Assembly: GCA_947494095.1 (NCBI GenBank)
Contig: CANLTI010000015.1
Coordinates: forward strand, 1-64,000
Direction: 5' to 3'
Source: an uncultured Pseudomonadales bacterium
Lineage (GTDB): Bacteria > Pseudomonadota > Gammaproteobacteria > Pseudomonadales > Cellvibrionaceae
DNA: 64,000 nt
In this document: piece after piece, positions 18,742-27,365 of the stretch
Numbering within the stretch: position 1 is the stretch's first letter
Layout of the letters: each line of letters starts with the position of its first letter
Notes under the pieces: model-generated
Databases searched by the model: none
Told to the model about the DNA's origin: nothing
Seen by the model: the letters and a program-made list of their open reading frames with translations, nothing else
Made by a program: the position numbers and the translations under genes

Positions 18742-19512
18742 TTATTCGTCAGGTAAAATAGCATCTGTTTCAGAAAAGTCTTGCTTGAATAAAGTTTGGC
18801 TGGATGCGATCCAGCCAACACCATCATGTGCTTGTAAAGCATAATGGCCCATTGATGTATTAATGCCCGCAATGGTGAGTTTTTCGCTTTGTGTGATGAG
18901 TACATCGTAACGTTCAGAATCGCTGGTTTCGATATGCCCTTCCCAAGTTAAGCTAGTTTCTGCATAGCGGATAGAATCGACAACCATAACGAATTCTTTT
19001 TTTAGCTGCGCTACCGGTATTGTCATTGTATCGCCTGGCATAAGCGTTTCTATTTTTAGCGGATTGAAACTGATAAATTCTCGACCGTCATTTTTGTCTT
19101 CATCGTTGAGTTGCATGTTATCGGGAATGTCATCTGTTTCTGTCCATGCTGATGCTTGCTCCAATGCCTTTAGTACTGATTCGGCATCAAAAACTTGATT
19201 GGGACGTTGAAGTCGCATTCGTTCTAGCCGATCAGTTAATTGAGGGAAATCGGGGTTAGAAGAGGCTGATAAATAACGTTTGCGCATCTCAGGTGACACT
19301 TCTTCTTGATTAGACTCTTGCTGTAGGCCACTTTGAGATTTGGTTGCAAGGTTACGGGCTGTTAGCTGGGAGTTAGAGTTTGAACCAAAGGTTTCTTCCA
19401 TGTTGATTGATGCCGCTTCTGGTATGTCATCGCTAACTCTAGTATTGGAAAAAAAGAGGTAGCCAGAGATAATAAAAGCAATTGCAACACTGATGGCGAT
19501 TTTATAATCCAT
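18742..19512 (-). CDS. membrane-anchored protein resembling a detached metzincin prodomain
   Basis: Not recognised as a named family. The 256-residue product has one N-terminal hydrophobic segment (residues 5-22, anchor or uncleaved signal), then a low-complexity acidic region, and a beta-rich C-terminal half (LTWEGHIETS, LTIAGINTSMGHYAL, GVGWIASS). That half has the same order of elements as the region between signal peptide and catalytic domain of the metzincin at 9347 (MSFTAVGENDG, VVGSMQVAGKLYKI). AGGAG precedes the ATG. It is transcribed before the metzincin gene that lacks a prodomain. I infer an inhibitor or folding partner acting in trans. Confidence 0.55.
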   Translation of the reverse strand: MDYKIAISVAIAFIISGYLFFSNTRVSDDIPEAASINMEETFGSNSNSQLTARNLATKSQSGLQQESNQEEVSPEMRKRYLSASSNPDFPQLTDRLERMRLQRPNQVFDAESVLKALEQASAWTETDDIPDNMQLNDEDKNDGREFISFNPLKIETLMPGDTMTIPVAQLKKEFVMVVDSIRYAETSLTWEGHIETSDSERYDVLITQSEKLTIAGINTSMGHYALQAHDGVGWIASSQTLFKQDFSETDAILPDE

Positions 19513-20091
19513 ACAAAACTCCTATGAATAAATGATAAATGTTTATAGCTTCGGGTTTTTATTGGTGAAACTAATGATTTAAGACTCTATGAAATATCTA
19601 GATTTTTCCATTCTACAGAGAAAGTTTTTAAAAATATGTTGGTTCAGGTTTATTTGTGAGCTGGGTCAATAATAATCAAGAGCTATCTATGAGTTTTTAG
19701 GAGGAGTATTGAGGGTTGAGGGTCGACCTTAGGTGGCCAAGCTAATCGAAGAGCAGGCATTTGAAATTCATCGCCTTATTTAAATTACAATACCAGTTTA
19801 TTAGTTTGAAGTTTGTCACGGTTTTTGACTAAATGTGTCAGCTCTGCCTGAATATAAATCGAGAAATTTTGCAGTATATTAATTCATTTTTTTGTGATTT
19901 TTTCAGGTGATCGAATGATTTTTTAATACTTAATTATAGCCTTTTAAGTATAGGTGGTGATGTGTACTGGCGCTGCCAGTGTTGGCTTATCAAAAGTGAG
20001 GTTGGGTTCGCAGTGGTTAGGAGGCAAAGGTCACTTAATAGGTCCAGCTAAAAAAGATGCCAAGCTTTATCGACTAGCCTGTTGTTAAGTC
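19513..20091. other. intergenic, nothing recognised
   Basis: About 580 bp upstream of the prodomain-like gene, AT-rich, with no convincing reading frame, RNA gene or repeat. It presumably holds the promoter of the metzincin unit on the minus strand. Confidence 0.4.
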
Positions 20092-20317
20092 GTAACTATT
20101 CAGATCAGAGGCGCTGGAGTTGGGTGCTAATGAATTACTGACCAGGCCGCTCAAGCCATCTACGACTTTATGCTCCTGCAAAGTCTAATCTTGTATATTC
20201 CTATGCAGATACAAAGTCTACCCCTTGCTTTCCCTGCAAGGCTCGGCGCTTAAATGCCTAGAATATAATCCACCATCACCTGTCAGGTGTTGTTTGCCGG
20301 CGTGGTTGAATAGTTGC
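20092..20317 (+). repeat. family A inverted-repeat element
   Basis: 226 bp from GTAACTATTCAG (20092-20103) to the degenerate partner TTGAATAGTTGC (20306-20317). Interior CAAAGTCTAATCTTGTATA and CTTTCCCTGCAAGGC blocks match the other copies. Plus orientation. No gene seen in 20318-20934, which also contains one family B terminus (TAAGGGGCGAGG at 20839-20850). Confidence 0.75.
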
Positions 20318-20934
20318 AGTATAAATAACTTAAAACTAATACCTTGATATTTTTTTGGGGCAGAGTTGATGGTGATGGATGCAAAAGGTTTTATTCAGGG
20401 TGGCTATCAAGTGGTGCACTTGGACCTTTACCTGTATTTAGTAAATAAAGCTGATGTGAAGCAACTCTAAATGTCGCAAGTGTTTGTTTGTTGCGCTTAT
20501 TTTATCATGACTAATAGTATGGCGGCGTGAAGGGGGTCACTAATATTGGAATACAAGAAGAGCTATTCCAATGCAGCTCAAGCTTTGTAGTCTTTGTCTG
20601 TCGCTCTCTATGTAAATGTCGATAGCTTCGTATTTGACTGTATGAGTGATTCGCCTTGATGTGGCGCTGCACCATCTGTACGCTTTTAAATAAACAATAC
20701 CTACCCCTAAGCCTTATTAGCAGCGCTTCTACGGGGTTGATTAATGACGCGATACAGGTGATTGTGCATTACGTATAGGTGCAGATTTCGATGGAAAATA
20801 TAGAGTTTAATAGTTTGTATGCTCTGTTCGAGCAGTACTAAGGGGCGAGGCGGATGAGCAAGCCAATAATGCATGCCCTGGCTTTTGTCGTCGCATGCCT
20901 TTGTGGGCCACAAAAGGCCATATAAAGAATACAC

Positions 20935-21238
20935 GTAACTATTCAGTGGCATCGAAATTAGGCGCTAATGAATCATTGATTGGGCCGCTCAAGCCATCTG
21001 CGACTTCGTGCTCCTCGACTTTGTGCTCCTGCAAAGTCTAATCCTGCATATCCTTATGCAGGTGCAAAGTCTACCCCCACGCATCCATGCTGGGGTGGTC
21101 GCTATTTAAGCGCTCTCGACAGTATGCTCCTGCACTGTCTAACCCTTGCTTTCCCTGCAAGGCCCGGCGCTTAAATGCCCAGGAAATAATCCATCAGCAC
21201 CCTAGAGGTGTAGTTTATCAGCCGAGCTGAATAGTGAC
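20935..21238 (+). repeat. family A element, enlarged copy
   Basis: 304 bp, from GTAACTATTCAG (20935-20946) to CTGAATAGTGAC (21227-21238). It is about 75 bp longer than the other copies because the block CTCCTGCA-GTCTA with the following ATGC-containing hairpin is present twice. 21239-21542 holds no gene, only a lone family A end (CTGAATAGTTAC at 21516-21527). Confidence 0.75.
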
Positions 21239-21542
21239 GAATACACCTATATAGCGCGTTGTGATGCTGTAGTAAGCGCGATGATTTATCGAAACGGTAC
21301 CTGTAAGCCTTGTGTTATGTCTGCTGATTCTGAGTTTCTAGCTCAGCGTTAGGTAAAGCTGTTTGATGAATCAAATAGCGATTTGTTCTAATTTTTGAGT
21401 TTTTTATACTCGAAAGGTGTTCTTAGGTGCGCCTGTCCTCGCGTTTGTCGTTCGTCGACCTACGTATTAGCGACGCTGTTCTCTGGGCCGCGACTCAGTA
21501 TTTTTGATAATACTACTGAATAGTTACTACTTATATTGATAT

Positions 21543-22082
21543 TTAAGGTGTGGCTGTTGTGTTTTCTGGGCTGTTTATGTACGCAGGTATTTTAGGCTGA
21601 GAGCGGCAATTGTTACGCTTTTCACAGCGCTTTAAAGCGGTAGGCCAGTTTTTATTGGCTGTTTCAATGCTTTTAGTCAGGTCTTTTTTGAATAAGCGAA
21701 AAGACACCGAGTTATGATTGAGGTACAGCTTACCCTCATGAATTAGCCAGCTGTTAGGCCTAATAGAGGTGGTAAAGTTTTTACTCATCGCAAAAGAGCA
21801 GTAGCCGCCGTATTGTGGTGCATAGGCTTCGGGGTCGGCTTTAAAGCGTTCAAGGTTTTGCTGTGAGCTAAAGTACCAAGCAACATTATTCCACTCGGTC
21901 GCATATTCCTTTTTGCCTTTAACTGCTTTAGCGCCTGGTGGTAGCGTAAAGTAGGCCACAGTATCATAGCCTCGTATGGCTCCTTTATCTCGATAGCTGT
22001 TATATAGCGGGTCGGCAGCAAAAGTATAGTTAGATAACAACGCAGACATTAATAGGAATATAGACCAGCCAAGCTTGAGCAT
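21543..22082 (-). CDS. YHS domain-containing exported protein
   Basis: Signal peptide (residues 1-23, ending TFAAD) followed by a YHS-type domain: GYDTVAYFTLP, the hallmark aromatic-rich WYFSSQQNLERFKADPEAYAP and YGGYCSFAMS. These small periplasmic proteins of about 150 residues are thought to bind metal or act with copper and heme proteins, but the function is not established. Start at 22082 is chosen because GAGG stands 7 bases upstream and a good signal peptide follows; the open frame continues to 22181 without a ribosome site. A basic C-terminal tail (RCEKRNNCRSQ) is unusual. It stands alone between family A remnants. Confidence 0.8.
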   Translation of the reverse strand: MLKLGWSIFLLMSALLSNYTFAADPLYNSYRDKGAIRGYDTVAYFTLPPGAKAVKGKKEYATEWNNVAWYFSSQQNLERFKADPEAYAPQYGGYCSFAMSKNFTTSIRPNSWLIHEGKLYLNHNSVSFRLFKKDLTKSIETANKNWPTALKRCEKRNNCRSQPKIPAYINSPENTTATP

Positions 22083-22160
22083 AGGGTACCTCGGTAAAAA
22101 TAACATAAATGCAGTGGCATGGATGGTAGCAGTTACCAAAAAATAATTAATCACAAAAGC

Positions 22161-22295
22161 GTAACTATTTAACGGTACCACAGCGAGGGCGCTGATGAAT
22201 GATTGGTTAGGGCATTAAAGCCATAGGGGAGTTTTTATGCATGCGTTAACGGCGCTTAAATACCCAGAAAATAATCCATCAGCACCCTATAAATT
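22161..22295 (+). repeat. family A element, decayed
   Basis: Starts GTAACTATTTAA (22161-22172), carries the GGCGCTTAAATACCCAGAAA and ATAATCCATCAGCACCC blocks, and lacks the right terminus; much of the middle is deleted. Confidence 0.6.
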
Positions 22296-22334
22296 GATGT
22301 TTTTAAGCTTGCTTGAACCGTTAAAAAAATTTAT

Positions 22335-22408
22335 TTGCACTCGAGTGCCTTGCCGAGAAAATAGAAGCCAGCGTCTAATTAGATAAACTATTATTGCCTC
22401 GCCCCTTA
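22335..22408 (+). repeat. family B element, right half
   Basis: Contains GCCGAGAAAATAGAAGCCAG and TCTAATTAGATAAACTATTA, then the terminus CCTCGCCCCTTA (22397-22408), all shared with the copy at 56273. The left half is missing. Confidence 0.65.
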
Positions 22409-22447
22409 TCGCAGTTTAGGGTCGTATAGTATATGTGAGGACTAAAA

Positions 22448-23080
22448 TTATTGCGGTGCACGAGTGAGTAGTAATTTGAGGCCTAAAATAATCATGGCGC
22501 CACCGAGTACCCGATCAATGATATGACCACTTTGTTTAAACTTTTTGTTGATTTTAGGGTGAGACAATAATAATACAATAAAAGAAAACCAAGATAATTG
22601 GATGAGCATAATCCATAAGCCGTAAAACGCAATGTGATGCAAAGGCATGTCAGGTTTAAGTACTAAGGTAAATAATGATACAAAGTAAATGGGCACTTTA
22701 GGATTTAGTACGTTGCATAAAAAGCCAATACTAATACTTTTTTTAGCCGAGTATTGTACGGCCTTTTTGTTAGCAGTCTCTTCATTTGACGGGGCTTTTG
22801 ATTGAAGCCCTTTAACACCTAAATAAATCAGGTAACCACCACCGAGTATTTTGATGGCCCACAGTGCATTTGAAGAGTTGGCAATAATAGCGGCTAGGCC
22901 AAAAGCTGAGTAAGTTAAGTGCACGGTAAGGCCTAAGGTAATGCCAATACTACACATTAAACCCGCTCTTCTACCGTTTGAGAGCGTTTGCTGTGACACT
23001 AAAAAAAAGTCAGGGCCAGGTGATGCAACAGCTAAAATATGAATCAATGTGATGGCTAGCAAGCCGTGTATAAATTCCAT
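22448..23080 (-). CDS. LysE/RhtB family amino-acid exporter
   Basis: The 210-residue protein has the family signature near the N terminus (VASPGPDFFLVSQQTLSNGR) and about six membrane helices (roughly residues 4-24, 40-65, 70-90, 115-140, 148-170, 185-205). LysE/RhtB proteins expel amino acids or homoserine lactone-like compounds across the inner membrane. The length is typical and no part is missing. It stands alone on the minus strand, between a family B remnant and cmoB. The substrate cannot be told from the sequence. Confidence 0.88.
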   Translation of the reverse strand: MEFIHGLLAITLIHILAVASPGPDFFLVSQQTLSNGRRAGLMCSIGITLGLTVHLTYSAFGLAAIIANSSNALWAIKILGGGYLIYLGVKGLQSKAPSNEETANKKAVQYSAKKSISIGFLCNVLNPKVPIYFVSLFTLVLKPDMPLHHIAFYGLWIMLIQLSWFSFIVLLLSHPKINKKFKQSGHIIDRVLGGAMIILGLKLLLTRAPQ

Positions 23081-23226
23081 GAGTGACTCGGTTAGTTAGA
23101 TGGGGTTGGATGGAGTTGGGCGCAAGAGTTACATAGGTAAGGTACGATGAAATCTGGGCTGTAATATCGGTAGCTATCACAAAGGATTAATTGATAATTG
23201 CTTTATTATGACCTAAGTGTAAGTCT

Positions 23227-23247
23227 TAGGGACGAGGCAATAAGAGT
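23227..23247 (+). repeat. family B terminus remnant
   Basis: TTAGGGACGAGGCAATAAGAG matches the outer 21 bp of family B copies such as 48793. No second end is seen nearby. The rest of 23081-23337 shows no gene. Confidence 0.4.
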
Positions 23248-23337
23248 ACTTTTGATTATGAAGCTCTAATCACTTCGCTTGGATATGATCACATTATTCA
23301 TGCAATCATATCTGTCGTGTCACTATTGAGCTCTTGA

Positions 23338-24312
23338 TTAATGGGCTTTGGTTGCCACCATAACAACACGTTTAGGTGCTGGATAACCTTCACAGGTTTT
23401 GCTGATATCGTTAGTGTCTAAAAAATCTTTTAGCGAGAGAAATTCCATCCACTCGGTAGAGCGCTGCTCTTGTAAGCTGGTGGTATTAATATCAATGCAT
23501 TGGATGTCTTTAAAGCCGGCACGCTTTAGCCATAGCTCTAGTGTGGGTATGCTGGGTAAAAACCAGACATTATTCATTTTGGCATAGCGTTTTTCAGGCA
23601 TTAAGCTGTAACCTTTGGGGCCATCGGCAATTAAGGTTTCTAATACTAGCTCGCCACCGGCACGTAGAGTGTCTTTGAGCTCTCGAAGGTGATCGATCGG
23701 CGAGCGGCGATGGTAAAGTACCCCCATTGAAAACGTTGTGTCAAAGGCGTTTAAGTTAGCCGGTACAGCCTCTATGCCCATAGGGAGTAAGTCGACGGGT
23801 ACATCGCCGATATATTTTTTGATTTGATGAAATTGCACTACAAAGCGCGGTGAAGGGTCAATGCCAATGACGCGCGCGGCTCCTGCGCCGTACATGCGCC
23901 AGCAATGATAGCCACTCCCGCAGCCTACATCTAAGACCGTGCGGTTGTTTAATGCGCTAATGCCATCTTTTACTCTATCCCACTTCCAATCAGATCGCCA
24001 CTCGGTATCAATAAACGTATCAAATATTTGAAAAGGCCCTTTACGCCACGGGATTAATGCTTGCAAGCTACTGTGTAACGCCGCTTGCTCTGGTGCTGTT
24101 AAGTCATCACTTTTGCCAATGGTCACGCTATCGCGTAAATTGATATGAGACGGTGTCGCCGCTGGCATCGCTGCAAGAGCCTCTAGCCACCCAGCTAAAT
24201 CACTATTGCGATCTATGTGTAGGTTTGTGGTCACCGCCTTTGGGATGGCCTCGGCGAGGGGGGCTAACTTGGTCTCTTGCAGGGCGTGTATTAAGTGAGT
24301 GTAATCAATCAT
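23338..24312 (-). CDS. cmoB: tRNA U34 carboxymethyltransferase CmoB
   Basis: CmoB transfers the carboxymethyl group of carboxy-SAM to 5-hydroxyuridine at position 34 of tRNAs, giving cmo5U, which widens codon reading. The 324 residues show the N-terminal domain motif PWRKGPF, the SAM-binding motif VLDVGCGSGYHCWRM (about residues 124-138), IGIDPS and SMGVLYHRRSP, all typical of CmoB. Length equals the E. coli enzyme. It lies 83 bp behind cmoA, which makes the cosubstrate, so the pair forms an operon. Confidence 0.96.
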   Translation of the reverse strand: MIDYTHLIHALQETKLAPLAEAIPKAVTTNLHIDRNSDLAGWLEALAAMPAATPSHINLRDSVTIGKSDDLTAPEQAALHSSLQALIPWRKGPFQIFDTFIDTEWRSDWKWDRVKDGISALNNRTVLDVGCGSGYHCWRMYGAGAARVIGIDPSPRFVVQFHQIKKYIGDVPVDLLPMGIEAVPANLNAFDTTFSMGVLYHRRSPIDHLRELKDTLRAGGELVLETLIADGPKGYSLMPEKRYAKMNNVWFLPSIPTLELWLKRAGFKDIQCIDINTTSLQEQRSTEWMEFLSLKDFLDTNDISKTCEGYPAPKRVVMVATKAH

Positions 24313-24395
24313 GGGTTACCGTAAAGGCTGGTTTAATATAGGGTGAGCAATATATTTTAAATACTATGAAAGCAAGTATTGTGTAAGCGCTGTCA

Positions 24396-25154
24396 TTATT
24401 TAAAAGCAATCATTGAAGCAAAATTAAAACATTGAAACCATAGCTCTACACCGCTAAACCCTGCTTCTTTTAAGCGTGCTTGGTGCGCGGGAAATGTTTC
24501 GGGAATTAGTACATTTTCGAGTGACTGGCGTTTTTGTGCGATTTCTAAATCGCTGTAGCCTTGACTGCGTTTAAAATTATGGTGTAAATCTATCATTAAT
24601 TCGTGGTGGCGTGGCTCATCAAAGGCGAGCTTTTCAGACAAAATCAATACACCACCGGGTACCAAGGCGTCGGCTATGCGCGTTAATAATGCGGTGCGTT
24701 TTTCTATCGCTAAAAATTGCAGTGTAAAATTCAATACCACAATCGAGGCGGCATGCAGTGGTGTGCTTTCTATATCGTCTTCAATTAAAAGCACTTTAGC
24801 TGAGCTTTGTAGGTTGTTGGCGTCAACAATTTTTTGGCAGTGTGTAATCATGCTACTGGAGTTATCAATGCCGACAATCGTACAATTTTTTTGGCTAGTG
24901 CCCTGACCCAAGCCTTGGCGCATGGCGAGGGTTGCCGCGCCCAGCGAGCAGCCTAAATCGTAGCAATGGGTGCCGTGCTGGGCGTAGCGTTCGGTGAGTT
25001 GGCTAATCATATTAATAATGGTGCTGTAGCCCGGTACCGAACGCGAGATCATGTCGGGAAAGACGGCCACGACCTTGTCATCAAAACGGAACCCTTCAAC
25101 GACGTCACTTGGGGCTGCATAGATAGTGTCTTTGTGGATGTGCGGCTTGGTCAT
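24396..25154 (-). CDS. cmoA: carboxy-S-adenosyl-L-methionine synthase CmoA
   Basis: CmoA converts SAM and prephenate to carboxy-SAM, the donor used by CmoB. Diagnostic stretches are VVAVFPDMISRSVPGYSTII near the N terminus and the SAM site YDLGCSLGAATLAMR, followed by VGIDNSSSMI. The start at 25154 aligns with the family N terminus (HKDTIYAAPSD) and has a weak GAG upstream; an in-frame ATG at 25184 has AGG close before it and is possible. 252 residues with the chosen start, close to the usual 247. First gene of the cmoAB pair, divergent from the flagellar operon. Confidence 0.95.
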   Translation of the reverse strand: MTKPHIHKDTIYAAPSDVVEGFRFDDKVVAVFPDMISRSVPGYSTIINMISQLTERYAQHGTHCYDLGCSLGAATLAMRQGLGQGTSQKNCTIVGIDNSSSMITHCQKIVDANNLQSSAKVLLIEDDIESTPLHAASIVVLNFTLQFLAIEKRTALLTRIADALVPGGVLILSEKLAFDEPRHHELMIDLHHNFKRSQGYSDLEIAQKRQSLENVLIPETFPAHQARLKEAGFSGVELWFQCFNFASMIAFK

Positions 25155-25378
25155 ATGGGTACTCGCATTAAGGTGTGCGCGCATTTTACCTGATCGCAGT
25201 GAGTTGTCACCTTGGGTTTAGCCTCGTATTTTAAGCGAGGGTCTAAGCGGCAAAGGCTTGCCGCTGAGTACTGGGCGAGGTGCTTAAGGCAGTTTTTTGG
25301 CGAGCTTAAAAAGTGTGATTTTTAATAAAGTACTTAACTATCAGTTGGTTACAAAATATTTGAGGCGTAATTAGGCCC

Positions 25379-25396
25379 TTGGCCTTGTGCTTGCAT
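25379..25396 (+). promoter_or_regulatory. sigma54 promoter of flgBCDE
   Basis: CTTGGCCTTGTGCTTGCAT matches the -24/-12 pattern: GG at 25381-25382, ten bases, GC at 25393-25394, with TTGCA around the -12. It lies about 50 bp before flgB, which predicts transcription from about 25406. Sigma54 control of early flagellar operons is the rule in polar-flagellated gammaproteobacteria (FleQ/FlrC class). Confidence 0.75.
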
Positions 25397-25446
25397 TAGC
25401 CCCAGTACGTATTTATTTGGCGCAAGCGGGTTAAAAGGTTGTGGTT

Positions 25447-25851
25447 ATGGCAATTTCATTTCAAGGGTATACCGGTTTATATGAGTCGGCTTTAAATTTG
25501 CGTAGTCAGCGTTCAGAAGTCATTGCCGGTAACCTAGCCAACGCCGATACTCCTAATTATAAATCTCGTGATTTTGATTTTCATAGCGCTTTGAATGCCA
25601 ATATGAGCAGCCCTAATGGCGGTGGCGGTCATATGCGCTTAACCCATCAAAAGCATTATCAGATGGGGGGCGGCAGTAGTGGTGCTGATATCAATTATCG
25701 CATTCCTACACAGCCGAGTATTGATGGTAATACGGTTGAAGAGCAAGTAGAGCACGCCGAATTTATGGAAAACACACTAGAGTATCAAGCCGCATTTACT
25801 TTATTAAATAGCCGTTTTAAAGGTTTAAAAGCAGCGATTAAAGGGGAGTGA
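25447..25851 (+). CDS. flgB: flagellar basal-body proximal rod protein FlgB
   Basis: The 134-residue protein starts with the rod-protein signature (LNLRSQRSEVIAGNLANADTPNYKSRDFDF) in the first 45 residues and ends with the amphipathic C-terminal helix (EFMENTLEYQAAFTLLNSRF). FlgB is the first rod subunit, joined to the MS ring via FliE. ATG at 25447 is chosen with AAGG upstream; GTG at 25441 is less likely. It opens the flgBCDE unit, 175 bp before flgC. flgA and flgM are not upstream, so they lie elsewhere. Confidence 0.94.
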   Translation: MAISFQGYTGLYESALNLRSQRSEVIAGNLANADTPNYKSRDFDFHSALNANMSSPNGGGGHMRLTHQKHYQMGGGSSGADINYRIPTQPSIDGNTVEEQVEHAEFMENTLEYQAAFTLLNSRFKGLKAAIKGE

Positions 25852-25945
25852 TATTGATGTATTTAAGTGGTTTTAGATGTTAGTGACAATATGTTAGTGA
25901 CAAGGTATTAGCGGCAAGGTATTGCTGATCAGACGTGGTGTATTA

Positions 25946-25983
25946 AGCACGATAATAATGTACAAGCACGATAATAATGTACA
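25946..25983 (+). repeat. 19-bp direct tandem duplication between flgB and flgC
   Basis: AGCACGATAATAATGTACA occurs twice head to tail (25946-25964, 25965-25983). Noncoding, 43 bp before the flgC start. Confidence 0.85.
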
Positions 25984-26026
25984 GCCATAAATAGGGTGTG
26001 CAGTTAATTGTATAGGCAGGTGAGCG

Positions 26027-26464
26027 ATGAGTTTAAATAATATTTTTGATGTGGCAGGCTCTGGTATGAATGCGCAGAGCGTGCGGCTCAATACCACGGC
26101 CAGTAATATTGCCAATGCCGAAACAGCCTCTTCAAGTACCGACCAAGTGTATCGTGCTCGGCATCCTGTATTTGAGGCGAGCTTTAATAATATGCTGGGT
26201 CACTCTAAAAGTGGTTTGAGCCCGCAAGATGAAACCGCTGGCGTGGCTGTGCGCGGTATTGTGGAGTCGGATGCGCCTTTACAGCCTCGGTACGAGCCCG
26301 ATCATCCCATGGCGAATGAAGACGGTTATGTGTATTACCCTAATGTGAATGTGGTTGAAGAGATGACCAATATGATTTCGGCTTCTCGCTCCTTTCAAAT
26401 GAATGTCGATGTCATGAACTCGGCAAAACAAATGATGCAGCGGGTGCTTTCTATTGGGCAGTAG
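26027..26464 (+). CDS. flgC: flagellar basal-body rod protein FlgC
   Basis: The N terminus (FDVAGSGMNAQSVRLNTTAS, NIANAET) and C terminus (EEMTNMISASRSFQMNVDVM) are the paired helices of rod proteins, and GYVYYPNVNVVEEM is typical of FlgC. Length 145 equals the family. FlgC builds the proximal rod with FlgB and FlgF. Purine-rich GGTGAGCG precedes the ATG. Part of the flgBCDE unit. Confidence 0.95.
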   Translation: MSLNNIFDVAGSGMNAQSVRLNTTASNIANAETASSSTDQVYRARHPVFEASFNNMLGHSKSGLSPQDETAGVAVRGIVESDAPLQPRYEPDHPMANEDGYVYYPNVNVVEEMTNMISASRSFQMNVDVMNSAKQMMQRVLSIGQ

Positions 26465-26599
26465 GTATTAAAATTAGTGCTAAAAATAGGCCTAAAAATA
26501 GGTACCAACTATAGGGTGCATTGTAAAATACACATTAGTGAATAACGGCGATTTTTAATCGATTATATTGATAGCTTGACCCATTTTAGAGAGGTAGTT

Positions 26600-27313
26600 A
26601 TGTCAGTTTCCTCGGTAAGTAACTCACCAGCATTGGATGAGTTAAACATTAAAGATAAAACTAAAGATGAGCCTAAATCGGGCGAGTTAGGCCAAAAGGC
26701 TTTTTTGAAACTGATGATTACTCAAATGGAAAATCAAGACCCTTTAAGCCCGCAAGAAAATACAGAGTTTATTGCACAGCTTGCACAGTTTAGCTCTGTC
26801 GAAGCGCTTGATAGTATGAATAATAAATTTGATAACTTAACCGAAAATTTTGTCGCTAACCAGGCCTTACAAGCATCATCACTAGTGGGTCGATCGGTGG
26901 CTGTGTCGAGCGAAATAGCGCAGCTGGATCTTGGTGATGTTGTGGCTGCCAGTGTCGATGTGCCCGCGAGCACGAATAGTGTTTCGGTCAAAATATATGC
27001 CGAGAGTGGTGAGTTGTTGGATCAGGCTGATTTGGGTGCTCAAGGTGCCGGTGAAATGGTAGCGCGCTGGAACGGTGAAAAACTTGAAGTTAATGGTACG
27101 GTTTTGGAGTGGAGCAGTAGCACCGAGGGCGGCCATCCACCGGGTGTTTACCGCATGGAGTTTGAAGCCTCTATTGATGGCGAGCCTACGCAACTCAATG
27201 CGGCCTTGAGTGCTAACGTTAACAGCGTGACCGTAGGTAAAGATGGTGTTTTGACACTTAATTTAGCGGGTATTGGCCCGGTAAAAATGTCAGAAGTTAA
27301 ACAATTTAATTAA
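26600..27313 (+). CDS. flgD: flagellar hook assembly scaffold FlgD
   Basis: FlgD caps the growing hook and is released when the hook is complete. The conserved N-terminal region is seen at residues 30-75 (FLKLMITQMENQDPLSPQ, ENTEFIAQLAQFSSVEAL), followed by the FlgD Ig-like/Tudor part (ARWNGEKLEV, GVYRMEFEASIDG). Start at 26600 has GAGAGG 7 bases upstream; the open frame begins earlier (26576) without a ribosome site. 237 residues, normal size. Followed by flgE after 52 bp. Confidence 0.94.
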   Translation: MSVSSVSNSPALDELNIKDKTKDEPKSGELGQKAFLKLMITQMENQDPLSPQENTEFIAQLAQFSSVEALDSMNNKFDNLTENFVANQALQASSLVGRSVAVSSEIAQLDLGDVVAASVDVPASTNSVSVKIYAESGELLDQADLGAQGAGEMVARWNGEKLEVNGTVLEWSSSTEGGHPPGVYRMEFEASIDGEPTQLNAALSANVNSVTVGKDGVLTLNLAGIGPVKMSEVKQFN

Positions 27314-27365
27314 TGATTGTAGTCTATTGAATAGAGCTTTTAATCCTGCGGTCTAGGAGAGTGTT

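Noticed and set aside
20335..20480. Short frame of about 33 codons starting near 20368
   Set aside because: Too short and unsupported; it lies in DNA without conserved features.
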